A stretch of DNA of 64,000 nucleotides from Kryptolebias marmoratus. Its lineage: Eukaryota > Chordata > Actinopteri > Cyprinodontiformes > Rivulidae. Both the position numbers and the translations under genes were made by a program. The DNA lies in the NCBI RefSeq assembly GCF_001649575.2, contig NC_051438.1:27737605-27801604 (forward strand). The letters are read 5' to 3'. The number at the start of each line of letters is the position of its first letter. Position 1 is the first letter of the stretch. The notes below the pieces were generated by a model. It saw nothing but the letters and a program-made list of their open reading frames with translations, did not search any database and was not told the DNA's origin. This document shows, piece after piece, positions 1 to 12,674 of this stretch.

Positions 1-1106
1 ATGTCCTCGTGGACGTTGGACCAGTCAGTTGTCCTTGTTTTCTTAACCCAGCCCGAAGCAGAACAAACATCTGCAAGAATCAGAAATCTTAGTAACATTT
101 TCCAAACTTTCCATTTCAGCTCTCTGCAGATTGTTTGACGTCAGTTTTTTCTTTTTGCCCCAGATTTCACTTTTGTTCCCCGAAAAAACTTTCCCCACCT
201 TCCAGCCAGGCTCTCGGTGACAGACGCCGTTCGTTAGAAGCTCCGTATTTGTTTCGTTCTCCAAACGGAGCGGATGAAGCCGAGTCTCTGACGGCCGCCC
301 CAGCTGTCGACGCACTAATTGCGTATCTGTTTTCCTTTTGCAGATGAGACAAAGTCAGCGTACGTCTCTCTCTTTTCGTCTCCAAACACAGCTGTCCACT
401 TTCAGCCCCGTTTCCTTCAGTCGCTGCTGCCTCATAAGGACAGAGAATTTAATAAACAAAATAAAAGATGGCGGACAAACGTCAGCGTCCAGTTCCACCT
501 GAAGCCAAGTTACATCACTGCGTCCCGCCTGAATACCACTTTGCCTCCTTTAGCCTTAAACTTTCAACCAGTTGATCCTAAAATCAGCTGATTTTTTTAT
601 TTTTTGTGTTTGTTTTAGAGATTTAACTTCTCGGAATGAATCACAGCTTTAAATTAAATTTAAGGTCGAATGTTGACTCTGCGTCACCGTCTTGATAGGG
701 ATTTACCTTCCTGAACAGGGGCTTCTCCTCCCCCCCACTCGGACCAGCGCTCGTCATCGCTTAAAAGATTAATCTGGGGCACCTCCTGGCGCCTTAAAGA
801 GCCCGGGCGTGCGCGTTTGTTCATTTGTAAAATCCAGTGTTTCAGGCTCTCAGGAGTCGATCTAAAGTGTCTAAACATCATCAAGAAATCTAAAATATTA
901 TAAAAACACGATTAGAAACGAATCTTTAACCTCCATAAGCTGTTTCCAGCCTAACAAACTGCAGATATTTGAGACATTTTTTCCCAGTTTTTAACTAAAA
1001 GCAACGAAAGCAGCAACGATTTGGCGACTTCTTCCTGCGGCTGCAGAAGGTCTCGACTCCTCCGAGGCTCCGGATCAGAACTTCTTCATGTTGTTTGTAT
1101 ATTTGT

Positions 1107-1819
1107 CAATCCCTCCAGGATTTCACGGGGCATTTTCCTAAAAGTTGCGATTTTTTTTTTACTAAAATCAATAAAAAAACATAACTTTTAATATCTAAAC
1201 CAAAAATCCTTCCTAGTTTTGTAAGATAATTCCCAACAAACATTGACATTCTCAAAAGGTGCTTTATTTGAGAACTTTGATAGCTTCTNNNNNNNNNNNN
1301 NNNNNNNNNNNNNNNNNNNNNNNNNNNNNNNNNNNNNNNNNNNNNNNNNNNNNNNNNNNNNNNNNNNNNNNNNNNNNNNNNNNNNNNNNNNNNNNNNNNN
1401 NNNNNNNNNNNNNNNNNNNNNNNNNNNNNNNNNNNNNNNNNNNNNNNNNNNNNNNNNNNNNNNNNNNNNNNNNNNNNNNNNNNNNNNNNNNNNNNNNNNN
1501 NNNNNNNNNNNNNNNNNNNNNNNNNNNNNNNNNNNNNNNNNNNNNNNNNNNNNNNNNNNNTTAACAGGAAGTGACGTCACGTGTCTTCTTCCTGAGTTAT
1601 TTGGGGTTATTTTGTATTCCACGCTACACAAACCCACAAAGAAGAGACTAGACCGCAGAAACGGTGGCGAATCACTTTAGAAACAATAAATATTGGGTTA
1701 AAGTTGAGGGAAAGTTGCAGTGTTTTGGGCAAAGTTGCAAAAAGTTGCAATTTCTTGGGGTTTGCTCGATTTTGCGTTAATAGTTGCGATCACAACATCG
1801 CAAAATCCTGGAGGGTCTG
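1107..1819 (+). mobile_element. hAT-like non-autonomous element, family A copy 1
   Basis: It begins CAATCCCTCCAGGATTT and ends AAATCCTGGAGGGTCTG, an imperfect terminal inverted repeat of the CAG...CTG type. The inner sequence matches the complete copy at 46022-46687. Both ends are flanked by ATTTGT, a possible short target duplication. The middle is a 272-base gap (1289-1560). Confidence 0.75.
1289..1560. other. assembly gap (N run)
   Basis: 272 N inside hAT family A copy 1. Open frames crossing it are artefacts. Confidence 0.99.
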
Positions 1820-3039
1820 ATTTGTGGGAGGATTGAATGTGTTATAAGCCGTCCGGTCGCCTTTTTCTGTTTGCTTCCAGTCTCTGCTTTCCTCCGTGAG
1901 TTCTGTGTCAGCCCTAAAAAGACGCGTTTTATTACTTTTCCTCCGTAAATGAAACGACTCTACGGGGTTTAGGTCGAGCCCTCCGATGGTTCTGTTGGTC
2001 TCTCAGACCTGAATGCCTTCTCCTTAGGATATTACATAAAAATAACTGAAAGAGTCGGACCTTTGCTTACAGTCAGCTCAAATCGAAGCTTTCTCAGACG
2101 GATATCTAACGACGGTCCGGCTGTAGGAGCGCACGTCCCGGTGATTTATTGAACAGCACCGGAGGATGTTTCGTCATTAATGCTTCACAAATAAAGACAT
2201 AAGACAGAAGAGACGCGCCGCATGTGTTTGTACAAAGAAGTGACGGAGCGAGGAAGTGTTTTTGTTGGCCGACGACGAGGGAAGAGCGAATTAGACACAG
2301 TGTTTCAGCGATGAAATGGATCTGCGTGTAAACCCCATCTGCTGACGCTATCAAATGACCGCCCGTCCGCTCGCCGCTCACACCTAACAGCTCTCTCGTT
2401 AAAATTCCCTTCATGGATCAGTCCAGTCACACATTTCTCACACTGATCCTTTCCTGGTTTGGCAGAAAATAAGCAAACCATGAGATTATGGCTGGATCTT
2501 CTCACGGAGCGACAAAAAACCCTTTCAGTCCCTTTGGTGTTTGCTTCACGTGAGCATGTTTGGCTTTCGAGTAATGAGCCCGATCTGAAAAGGTGCCCAG
2601 CAGGCCGCAGAGTGCATTAGACGGTTCCATTCTCCGTCTGGCTGACCCTAATCTGGATTAGTTGATTTTCTTTACCTGGATTAACAGCTTGGGGTTCAAT
2701 TAAACATCACGCAGCCCACTGAGTCTGAATCGTGGCTTTACTGAGTGCTGCAGGGAGGTGGAAGCGTAACTGAAAAAAAAGCTCCAACTTCAGTGTTTCC
2801 CCCGTGGGAATCCAAACCATCTGGCACAGAAAGTTCTTCTTTTTCTGTCTTGAAACTCGCTGTAAATTTTGCTGTTTCAGCACGGCCTTTCTAAGCAGAA
2901 GAAGTGTTCCTAATCATATATAAAACGTTCTATAAATTATATGTTTCGCTTCAGTTAAAGCCTCAAGTTGGCAAAAAAGATACTGAGAAATTAGGTTAGA
3001 ATAATACCTTCATAAAGAACAAAGGACGTTTGTTTTTTA

Positions 3040-3740
3040 GCCTGTTAGCTAACCAAGCTAATGCTAATCTAATGATGTGCAGCTAACAAGGAACTTTCTA
3101 ATAATCCTTTAAAAGTTAATCTTTTACTTCAATTAAAGGCTAGATAAGATAAAAATATAACAGATTAATAAGTAAAGCGAGTGTGTAGCTGTAACTGTTT
3201 TCTGTTAGCTTGTTTGCTAGCTTGGTAGCTAGCCAAGTTCAAACCAACTGTTTTTGCCAACAGTTGTTGATTTCATGATTTTATTTCAAACCTATTTGTT
3301 TGTAGTTATAAATGAGTTAAAAATGTATTGATTATTAGTCATTTTCAGCATGTTTTCCATCTTCTGTTAGTTTTATCTGTTTAGCTAATCTGACTCACAG
3401 CAGCTAACACGTTGGCTTCCAACTACAAAAGTTTTTAAAATTTGTCTTTTACATCAATTAAAGACTAAAGACAATACAAATATCGCAGTTAGAATAATAC
3501 TTTAAAAACACAACGATATGGCTACAAGCTTTGTTTAGCTGTTTTAGCTTGCTTTGCTAGCCTGTTAGCTAGCCAACGGCTACCAGTAGCTTGGTTTTTG
3601 CTTCAAAATCACTCATTTGCAGCCATGAATTAGTTAGAAATTCCTTCATTTTCAGAACTTTTTGTCCATCTTCCTGGTAGGTTATGTGTTTTTCTGTTTT
3701 TTTCCTCCAATTTTCACAATTATTTAAGCTAATGCGGCGA
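3040..3740. repeat. TAGC/GCTA-rich degenerate repeat
   Basis: Dense runs of TTAGCTAGCC and GCTAATGC words, with no coding pattern. Similar tracts lie at 14575-14860, 16255-16450 and 51030-51600. Confidence 0.5.
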
Positions 3741-6117
3741 TGCTAATCCTGTTAGGGCTGCTTTAAAACAACTTGAGCAGCAAAAAGGAGGGTCTGCAGT
3801 TGGTCCCGCTCGGATATTCTGAAGAGGAGATTAAAAACGAAGTACCTCTTCATTTAATAAAGTGTAGGCGCCCTTGAGGGACGCACTTGACGGCCCTTTT
3901 TTTGGACCACACGACTGGTTGGGATAAAGGTTCAGAGTAGGTACTCGTGCCGGAAGGTGTTAAAATGTGGAGCTCGGGGCTGGAATGAAGGCTCAGCGCT
4001 CTCTCCCTGGGTGGAAAGACGAGAGTTAGAGATGGAAATGAAATCACCCTGACAGAAAACAAACCCCCTCGCTGTGTGACAGTCTGGCAGCGCTAATTCT
4101 TTTTACAGGACGGAGCCGCAGCGCGCTGCGGCGTTTGTTTGGTTTGAACTCCTCTGTTATTTTTTTCTTAACTCTCGGGCTATTGTTTGAACAGGCTGGA
4201 ATAAACAGTTGTGGCCTAAGAGCTGGATTTACTTGAAACTTGAGCCGCGCGTCGGAGGAATCCCGAATGAAAGAGGAGCTCCAGAGTGCAGCAGAAAAAT
4301 AGAAACAGGAATTAGGTCCAACAGACAGAGGAGCTGCGGTGATGTGCACGACAACGACATATTTATTATTTTACGTCATGTAGGGGCTCTTTTGGAATTT
4401 AATACTTCCCGTGCAAATAAACACTATCTTAGCATTTTACATTTGCTAAAATATCAAACTTCATAAATAATTAAAGAAATCTTTAATATAAAAAGCTGTA
4501 ATGTTTAGTTTTTGTTGATTTAAGTCTCTAAATCTGATCAAAGCTCCCGGCTGAAGAGGTGTTGAGTTGCACAAAACTGGATGTTTCGTCCCCTTATTTA
4601 GCAGGAATAAATAATAAATTACGAATAATTCACGATGTTACCACTAATGATTAGCTGCTTCTGCAGTTGGAGAAACACTAAAACTTAAAGGTTTAAGGAA
4701 AACGATACAGAACAAAACCATCTGGGCAGCTGACAGGTCCGGCTGACTTCCTGTCCCTCCGTCCCCTTTTATTTTATTTATTTTTTCCCGTTTTCAAACC
4801 CCCACATTGTGCCACGCAGTTGGTTTGATCCGTGCACCCTGGGGGGGTCGGGGGTGGTGACTGTTCCTGTCGGTGAGCGGATCGTTTGTGACGCCGCGAG
4901 CCCTTTCACCCCGACGTCCGCCGGATTAAACACCCGGAGCTCTGATGATGTCAGTCGAACCAACGTTTGGATGCGTTCGATGACTCGGAGTCGTGAAACT
5001 CGACTTCCTGTCTGACTTTCGCTCCCTGAGGCGTCGCGTCACCCAGAGATGCTCAGTCTAAACATCTCACAGCCAAGTTTTCTGGTTCCCAAGGCTGTTT
5101 GACATGTCGTGTAAATGTTGAAGCCGTTCGCCACTTCTTAGAGCCGTGTTTGGGCGTGAACTCCATTTTCTACGTGCTTCATCTCCACATATGGATATTG
5201 ATAATAAGTTTTTTGTTGTCTCGAGACTAAACACCTCCCTCGGTCGTAAACACCACCTTTTGTTTGACTGATTGCTGGTTTCTCTTCCCGTGTTCGAAGA
5301 GTAAAAGAATATAAAAAATAAATAAATAAAAGCTGAACTCTTTTGTTGTCTGAACGTCTCTTTAAATCTGGGCGGTTTGTCAGACTTCGGGGGTGAAAGT
5401 TTGGAGGATTTATTTAAAGCAACAAGTGGTGGAAATGAGGAACAGAAGTCTTTTCGCTCGTTCGCCTCTTTTCTTCTGCCGAGCCACAGAATACATGTCA
5501 GAGCTGCAGGAGAGGTCGGCTGACAAATGACACCCTTGTACCGAACTGCGGCTCTGACCCCATCGTAACCAAAGGGCTCCCACAATGCAACAGCTCCGAG
5601 GAATAAATCACCACCTCCTGACCTCGGGCGCCGACCCTCTAAACCCCGGAGGAAACCTGAAGGTGTCGTCGACCGTCGGAGACGCCAAAGACAAGGAGCA
5701 GGAGCCGCTTCCTGTCTCTCGTGGGGGCCTTTTCTGAGAGGACAATTAATAGTCTCCGCAGGTCCCCTGAAGGCGGAATTGAGACGGATTGTGTTGAGGC
5801 CGACGTTTGTTTATCCGCACTCCGATACGCCGATCCGCGACGTGAGGAAGAGCAGAAAGCTGGAGCTGGAAGCAACCACGAAGAAATGTTCAGCTTTAAA
5901 GAAACTGCTAATGATGTCCCGGAGTCTGAGAGTTTCTTCCCAAGCTTTGAGTTTCTTTTTTTGGTCTCTGGGGCTGAAGTTCATTCAAACGGCTCGTTAA
6001 TTAAGATGGATGGTCCTTCTGAAAGACTCATCTTCATGATAATAAGACAAAGTTCAACACGTGAAGCCTTTAAGACCTCCTCGTAGCGTGGAAGTACTTG
6101 TGGAAGTATGTGAAAGG

Positions 6118-6962
6118 GGGGGGGGGGNNNNNNNNNNNNNNNNNNNNNNNNNNNNNNNNNNNNNNNNNNNNNNNNNNNNNNNNNNNNNNGGGGGGGGGGG
6201 ATTTGCCGTCACACGAATGAATGAGCGAGTCGTCGCTCACCATCAGACTGGACCACAGTTGGAGCTGAAAGACGTAGAGCTGTCCCGAGGACGTCCAGCC
6301 TGTCTCCATGAATGGCCTCGGCGGGGGGACGGGGGAGGGGGGGGACTGTCCCTCATTGTCAAGTTATTTGGCAGAAGTCTTTTTATTTATTTATTTTTAA
6401 ACCACCTCATGTTAAATTCATCATTTCTTTCGTTTCTGTCGGGTTTTGTGTTTCCTGCCGGAGCAGAAATTTCAGGACAGTTTCAGATATTTCTTGGCTC
6501 GGGACCAACGGGAGGACAGGTAGGACAGGGGACGGGAGGGGACGAGGGGTGTCTCTTTGTCCCAGCAGTTTTAAAATGACTTTACCTCAGATGTCTAATG
6601 AGGACAGAAGGAACTGGACCAAGTTTCTCCTCCAACTTCTGAAGGAAAAACTCGACCAAACGGACGGCACCGATACTTTTACTCCCAAGTACTTACAAAG
6701 TACTTACAGGGTACACACATGGTACTTAACAAATAGTATTTAAAGAGTACATAAGTGGTACTTTTCTAGCACTTACTGGGTCTGGTCCTGGTACTTATTG
6801 GGTACATATCTGGTACTTTTTTGGAACTTTGAACTCGTGAAGGTGACGGCGGCGCCATGAGGCGGGAGAACACGGAGGAACTTTTGGGCTTTTTTTTATA
6901 ATTTCAGTTCAGTTAAAATTTAATAAAACTCCAAAGAAAAGTCTGAACTCTCAGAGAATCTC
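6118..6962 (+). repeat. duplicated unit copy 1 with poly-G tracts
   Basis: From about 6330 the sequence (GGGGACTGTCCCTCATTGTC onward) matches 9205-9995 nearly base for base, ending in the shared block AAAACTCCAAAGAAAAG. A gap of 62 N (6128-6189) is bounded by G runs of ten or more on both sides. Within it, 6686-6825 is a degenerate GGTACTTA/GGTACATA tandem. Confidence 0.8.
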
Positions 6963-7204
6963 TTCGGTGTTTTCTTTAATTCGATCAGCAGATCTCTGGG
7001 TGGCAGCGGGGTTTCCGCTCGGAGCAAAGGTCAGCCGCAGATTCGGCTGCTGCACACACACGGGCATCGACCCACCCCCACGCTGCTCGGCGGCGATGCT
7101 TTCAAGGCGTTTTCCCATAAACAGGGGCTGCAGGGGGCTCCTCCAGCTTTTCACACAACAATCCTGGTCCTGGTTTGAATTAAAGCTGCTGTTTCTACGT
7201 TAAA

Positions 7205-7488
7205 GTGTGTGTGTGTGTGTGTGTGTGCGTGGACTTGTATTTGCTACATTGTGGGGACAAGTTTCCTAACATATACTACCTTGTGAGGACCAACTGCTCC
7301 TTGTGGGGACCAAAGCCTGGTCCCCACGAGGAGAAATTATGTTTTTGGGTTAGGGGTTAGGTTTAGGACTAAGGTGTGAATTGAGTTTAGGTTTGGTTTA
7401 GGGTTAGCTATGTACTGGTAATGGTTAGGGTTAGGCTGTGGTAATGTATGAAAGTCAACGGAAAGTCCCCACAAAGGTAGACAGACAG

Positions 7489-7521
<33 letters not shown>
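7205..7521. repeat. (TG)n-flanked hairpin repeat with TTAGGG-like words
   Basis: Two (GT)n tracts (7205-7228 and 7495-7521) bracket a block with a strong inverted repeat at 7299-7332 (CCTTGTGGGGACCA / TGGTCCCCACGAGG) and scattered GGGTTAGG words at 7338-7435. This arrangement is a common interspersed sequence type in fish genomes; I cannot give it a database name. Confidence 0.65.
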
Positions 7522-7522
<1 letters not shown>

Positions 7523-7944
7523 ATACCTGACTCCCTCATGTTTAAATAAAGTCTTTCCTTCGTGCCGCGGTGCATTTCAGCTCCTGTTTGAGTGGAAAGC
7601 AGCAGGGAGGCGTCCTCAGGTGTCCTCAGGCGTCCTCAGATGAGTTTTAACAGTCTGATGCTTTTTGACGTCTTGACAGAAGTCATGGGGACATGTCCCA
7701 CAACCGCCACAGATTCTGTCCTTTGCTGCTGGAGTCCAGATCTTTTCTTACCTTCGTCACTTTTTGCTTTAAAGGTTTGGAAACAAACAGAAGGAGACGC
7801 CTGACGTCCCCTGATGTCCCCCTGATGTCCCCCTGATGTCCCCCTGGAAGACAACTCTTTTTATTATTTGTCCTGATCAGTTTTCACTGATTCTGTTTTA
7901 TTCTGATCCTCTTTCTGACTTCAGCCTTTCCTCCCTCACTCAGC

Positions 7945-8120
7945 TGGCCCTGCCCCCACACCTGTCCCCCATCAGGTGGCCCCGTCCCCACACCTGTCCC
8001 ATCAGGTGGCCCCGCCCCCACACCTGACCCGTCAGGTGGCCCTGCCCCCCACCAGACCCATTTGTCCCCCGTCCCCACACCTGTCTTCCTATCAGCCCCA
8101 CACCTGTCCTCCACCAGCTG
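7945..8120 (+). repeat. CCCCACACCTG-type minisatellite
   Basis: About six imperfect units built from CCCCACACCTGTCC and ATCAGGTGGCCCC. All frames are relatively open because of base composition, not coding. Confidence 0.8.
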
Positions 8121-9096
8121 GCCCCGCCCCCTCACCCGTCGGTCTCCGCCGGTTCTCAGTCCCGGTTCTCCTCGTGTTCTCTGTACCTTCAGGCTCCCGG
8201 TTCTGGCTGCGTTCTTGGGTCCGACTCTCTGAAACCCGACAGCTTTTATGACGACGGACATTTTGGATCAATAACTCAGTTATTAGTCGTTTAGTGGAAA
8301 CTTGTCCCCAACATGGCCACCACAGCCTTACCTCACCATCACTCACTGTTGTCTCGGTGAAGCTGTGGCAGCCATCTTGGATCTGGTCGACTGTACATTT
8401 TAACGAGTTTATGAGATTTAATCTGACTTTGATCCAAACTGATGGAGTTTGTTTCTCTTTCTGTTTTTAGTTTCAACCTTTTCTCTCGTTTAAAAACTTT
8501 GTTTCATCTGATCTGCTCAGCGTGAAGGAACGGCAGCCATTTTGATTCTGCTGATTTGCTGCAACTTTTCCTCCCTGTTTAATCGGACTTCTTTAAGTCG
8601 AAACCAAATCTTGGTTTTAATCTCGTCGGAGCGATTACCAGGAGCCGTTTCTCACGTTTCTCCGGGCCGCGCTCTGTGCTTTGAAAGGCCTAATTTGAGG
8701 TAATGGCGGCACGATATACGGCGGCGGTCAGCTGCTCGGCGGCAGACGGCCGACACGGTCGCTTCTATTTATGAGAAGCCTTTAAAGGAAAAAGACAGAC
8801 GACTGATAAAGAGAAAATACTTTTATTTTCTACATCTTCAAAGCCTAGTTTTCCACAAAACAGGCTAATTATTTTGTTTTTTAGCTTTCATCTCGCGCGC
8901 GGCACAGAGGCTTGTTTTGATGTTCCTCTAACCTTTCAGCGCCGAGGATTTAGCAGCTCGCTGCGTCTAATAGGCCGCAATAATTTGGATGATGGCTTTG
9001 AATTGTGCTTCAAGGGGAGCTAAAAGTTGCCTTGACTCCATTAGCTCCGCTCTGATCTCACGAGTTTCCCTCCGAGTCTCAGGTGAGGATGATTGT

Positions 9097-9995
9097 TGGG
9101 GGGGNNNNNNNNNNNNNNNNNNNNNNNNNNNNNNNNNNNNNNNNNNNNNNNNNNNNNNNNNNNNNNNNNNNNNNNNNNNNNNNNNNNNNNNNNNNNNNNN
9201 NNNNGGGGGGGGACTGTCCCTCATTGTCAAGTTATTTGGCAGAAGTCTTTTTATTTATTTATTCTTAAACCACCTCATGTTAAATTCATCATTTCTTTCG
9301 TTTCTGTGTCGGGTTTTCTGTTTCCTGCCGGAGCAGAAATTTCAGGACAGTTTCAGATATTTCTTGGCTCAGGACCAACGGGGGGGAGGACGGGGGACGG
9401 AGGGGTGTCTCTTTGTCCCAGCAGTTTTAAAATGACTTTACCTCAGATGTCTAATGAGGACAGAAGGAACTGGACTAAGTTTCTCCTCCAACTTCTGAAG
9501 GAAAAACTCGACCAAACAGACGGCACCAATACTTTTACTCCCAGGTACTTACGTAGTACTTACAGGGTACACACATGGTACTTACTGGGAATTTACCTGG
9601 TACTTAACAAATAGTATTTAAAGAGTCCATAACTGGTACTTTTTTAGCACTTACTGGGTCTGGTCCTGGTACTTAACATGTAGATATCTAGTATTTAAAG
9701 AGTATGTACCTAGTACGTCATCGTTACCGGTATTTACTTGGTTCTTACTAGGTACATAACACAAATTTACCTGGTACCTAACAGGTACAACCTGATACTT
9801 AAGTACACAGTATGAAACAGGTATTTACTAGGAATGTATCTGGTACTTAACAGGTACATACCTGGTACTTTTCTGGTACTTTGAACTCAGGAGGCGGGAG
9901 AACACGGAGGAACTTTTGTTTTTTTTTTTAATAATTTCAGTTCAGTTAAAACTGAATAAAACTCCAAAGAAAAGACTGAACTCTCGGGGAATCTC
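9097..9995 (+). repeat. duplicated unit copy 2 with poly-G gap and GGTACTTA array
   Basis: Homologous to 6330-6962. The left end is again a poly-G tract interrupted by 100 N (9105-9204). The GGTACTTA/GGTACATA array is longer here (about 9541-9885), which accounts for most of the length difference. No gene seen. Confidence 0.8.
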
Positions 9996-11045
9996 AGCGA
10001 TGGCCGACAAACAGCTCGCCTCTTCCAGGGTGACCTCAGATAACCGGCACATCACCGGAACCGGACCTCGGACCCAGTCGAGCTCAGCTGTTTGTCGTTT
10101 TCGCCCGGAGCGCCGCAGAAACTCCTGTGTGATATTTCACAGGTTTTTTTTGTTTGTTTTTTTTGAAATTCTGGCTCCGGCTTGGTAATGAAGTGTTGTG
10201 TTCTGGTTCGCACTTTGATCGGGCCCGGCTCGCCTCGTACGCATCGGCGAGAAACAGATGATGCAATGTCAAGCCGCTCGATCCGAGAGGCCAAGCGTAA
10301 CGAGCGCTGGAAGCCCCCCCCCCGACCCCGAGTCGTCAACAGCAGCTAATGAGATGTTTAATCATTCTGGGATGGCGGGTTCCTGCAGGACCCGATGATG
10401 TCAGCGTAACGGTCCAGCCGGTGCATCAGTTCCACTCAGAGGTCACAGATTTTTTCCATTTTCGCTGCTAATGATGTGGATTTCACTCGGAGGTTGTCGG
10501 GGTTCGAGAGCACCGTATTACTCATCCCTAATCCGAACCATCGCTCACCTAATTCATCACGTTTTCCAGCGGTTATTAAAAACAGCAGAGTCTGTAACTG
10601 CAGAAATATGCGCTCAGAAAATAATGTCTTTTTCTCCTGCGGCCCGTTGGCTCGTCTGCTCCGGACTTGGCCGAGCTGCAGGTAGTTTTTATTCAGCGGC
10701 TTGATCGGATTTATGGACGCAAGTGATTCTGGAACCGGACCTCCGGTCTCGCCTCGCCGTGGAACAGAAGACTTATTTTCCTGAGTTTATACTCTTGAAG
10801 TCCCGTGTCTGCGCTTTGATGTCTTCAGTCTTTTTAAAGCTTTAATTGTCCAACTTCCTGTCCAAAAAGCCGAGCAGATATTCACGAAAACTGCAAAATA
10901 TATCCACGTGTCATATCCTGCGTTTTATGAGTCACAGACTCCTCTGAAAGGTCTGTTTGCCTGTTAGCAAAATATCTCATGAACCAGCTGATGGATTTCA
11001 ATGGAACTCTCGCCGCCTTTAAAGCCAGAGCTTCAAGTTAAAAAT

Positions 11046-11527
11046 CATGTGTCAAACTCAAGGCCCGTGGGCCAGATCCGGCCCTCTGTAACATTTCATC
11101 CGGCCCTCTAGTCTGGATCAGATTGAGTCTCTGATTCTTATTTTGCTTAAAAAAACTGAAGTTTTCTCTGACAGTGACTTAGAAGCCAACAATATATAGT
11201 TTTAATTTCTGTATANNNNNNNNNNNNNNNNNNNNNNNNNNNNNNNNNNNNNNNNNNNNNNNNNNNNNNNNNNNNNNNNNNNNNNNNNNNNNNNNNNNNN
11301 NNNNNNNNNNNNNNCTTTTTGAAGTTTGATCTATTTGTCTGTGTTCATTAAAGTCTGTTTGCTCTAAATTCTGTATAATCTGTAACTGGGAAAAGGTCAT
11401 TGATATTTCTATATGAATGATTTGACATAATACATCTAAAACCAATTAATTTATGTAATTTTTAATAATTATTGATCGTGATCAGCCCTTGGCTAGGACC
11501 AAATTTTTAATTTTGGCCCCCTTGATC
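11046..11527 (-). mobile_element. hAT-like non-autonomous element, family B copy 1 (3' end decayed)
   Basis: It begins CATGTGTCAAACTCAAGGCC and runs through GGCCCGTGGGCCAGATCCGG to a block ending GGCCCCCTTG. This is the reverse complement of the complete copy at 52723-53208. The last ~25 bases with the second terminal repeat are missing. A gap of 99 N lies at 11216-11314. Confidence 0.75.
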
Positions 11528-11579
11528 TAAAGTTTAAAAAGTTTTCACCGTTTTGGTCCAACCTTCTGAGTCTCGGAGT

Positions 11580-11745
11580 CTGTTGGGGAATGTCTCAATA
11601 ATTCACTGAGCTGTAGGCTTTTTGTGTTGGCTACTGTCAATTAGCTGTGGCGGCCATCTTGAATCAGACGGTCACTTTCACTGAAATCCATCCAGTGGTT
11701 CATGAGATATTTTGCTAACAGAAAAAGCCGTGTCTGAGAGCGTTT
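11580..11745 (+). repeat. dispersed GCCATCTTG / TTTTGCTAACAG repeat
   Basis: Contains GCTGTGGCGGCCATCTTGAA, ATCCAGTGGTTCATGAG and ATATTTTGCTAACAG in this order. The same order recurs at 46878-47045, 51650-51765, 55355-55560 and 56303-56475, with reversed pieces at 10955-11010 and 12775-12850. Confidence 0.75.
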
Positions 11746-12661
11746 ACAGAAGGTCGTAGAAATGAAACATCTGCGCAGCTGTGACTTTTTTTATCGTTTG
11801 AGTAAAATGAAGTGTTTCGGAGCCAGAAAAGAGTCTGGATCAGATCAGCACCCCTGCTTCGGGACTTTTGAAACGAATCAATGGTCTCGGCTCAGGTCTC
11901 AGCCTCTCATCGCGGGCAGCGATGGACGTTTGAATCATTCATCCCCCCCTCCCCCCCCATGAATAATGAAGCCCCCGGCAGCCAGTTAGCAGCGCTCTGC
12001 AACCTGAAGCAGAACTTGGTGAAACACAATCTTTCAGCTCGTAAACTAATGTGTTTCACCTGCCGGGCCGCGGCGAAACAGAACCCCCCCACCCCCGTCC
12101 TGACCTCGCTTCCTCTTCCTCCGATGAATTTTTCACCGACTCTTTGATTCGTCGCCTCCCGTGAGATTCCCGGCGAACTGGAATTAAAAAAAGAGGAGAA
12201 AAAGCTGCACTTCTGCCCTAATTAGTTGGCTCGTCAGAAGCGGGCCGTTCATTATTTACACATCAAGGCGACGCGCGGTGGGGCGGCGGATAAATATTCA
12301 TTGTTTGTTGACTTCGCCCCGGTCCCTCGGCTCGGGCGCCGCTTCAGTCATCGCGACTCTCTCGTGGCGGCGTAATTATCTCCCCTTGTGCCGACGGGCC
12401 GACGCCGACTCGCGGACTACATCGTCGCCCAGCCAGGTCAGATGAGCTGACGGGGGGCGGCACGCCATCCAGTCAGGTGCTGACACGGTTTCCAGCCTCC
12501 GACGGTTTGATTCTGGGTCGTCTCTAATGAGCGGGACTGAACCGGGTCCAAGAGCTGCCAGAGCAGCAGCTGCCATCAGAGCTTCCTGCTCCTGGTGGTT
12601 TGGAAGCAGATTTGTGGAACACATGAGCGCTGCCTTCCTGGTATGAACAGAACGCCGTGTT

Positions 12662-12674
12662 TGACCTTTGACCT
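12662..12674 (-). promoter_or_regulatory. DR1-type nuclear receptor motif (sequence match only)
   Basis: TGACCTTTGACCT, whose complement AGGTCAAAGGTCA is a perfect direct repeat with one-base spacing. It is a match to the HNF4/RXR-type consensus; there is no evidence of use. Confidence 0.3.

Noticed and set aside
7338..7435. Interstitial telomere repeat
   Set aside because: TTAGGG-like words are irregular and few; they belong to the TG/hairpin interspersed repeat.
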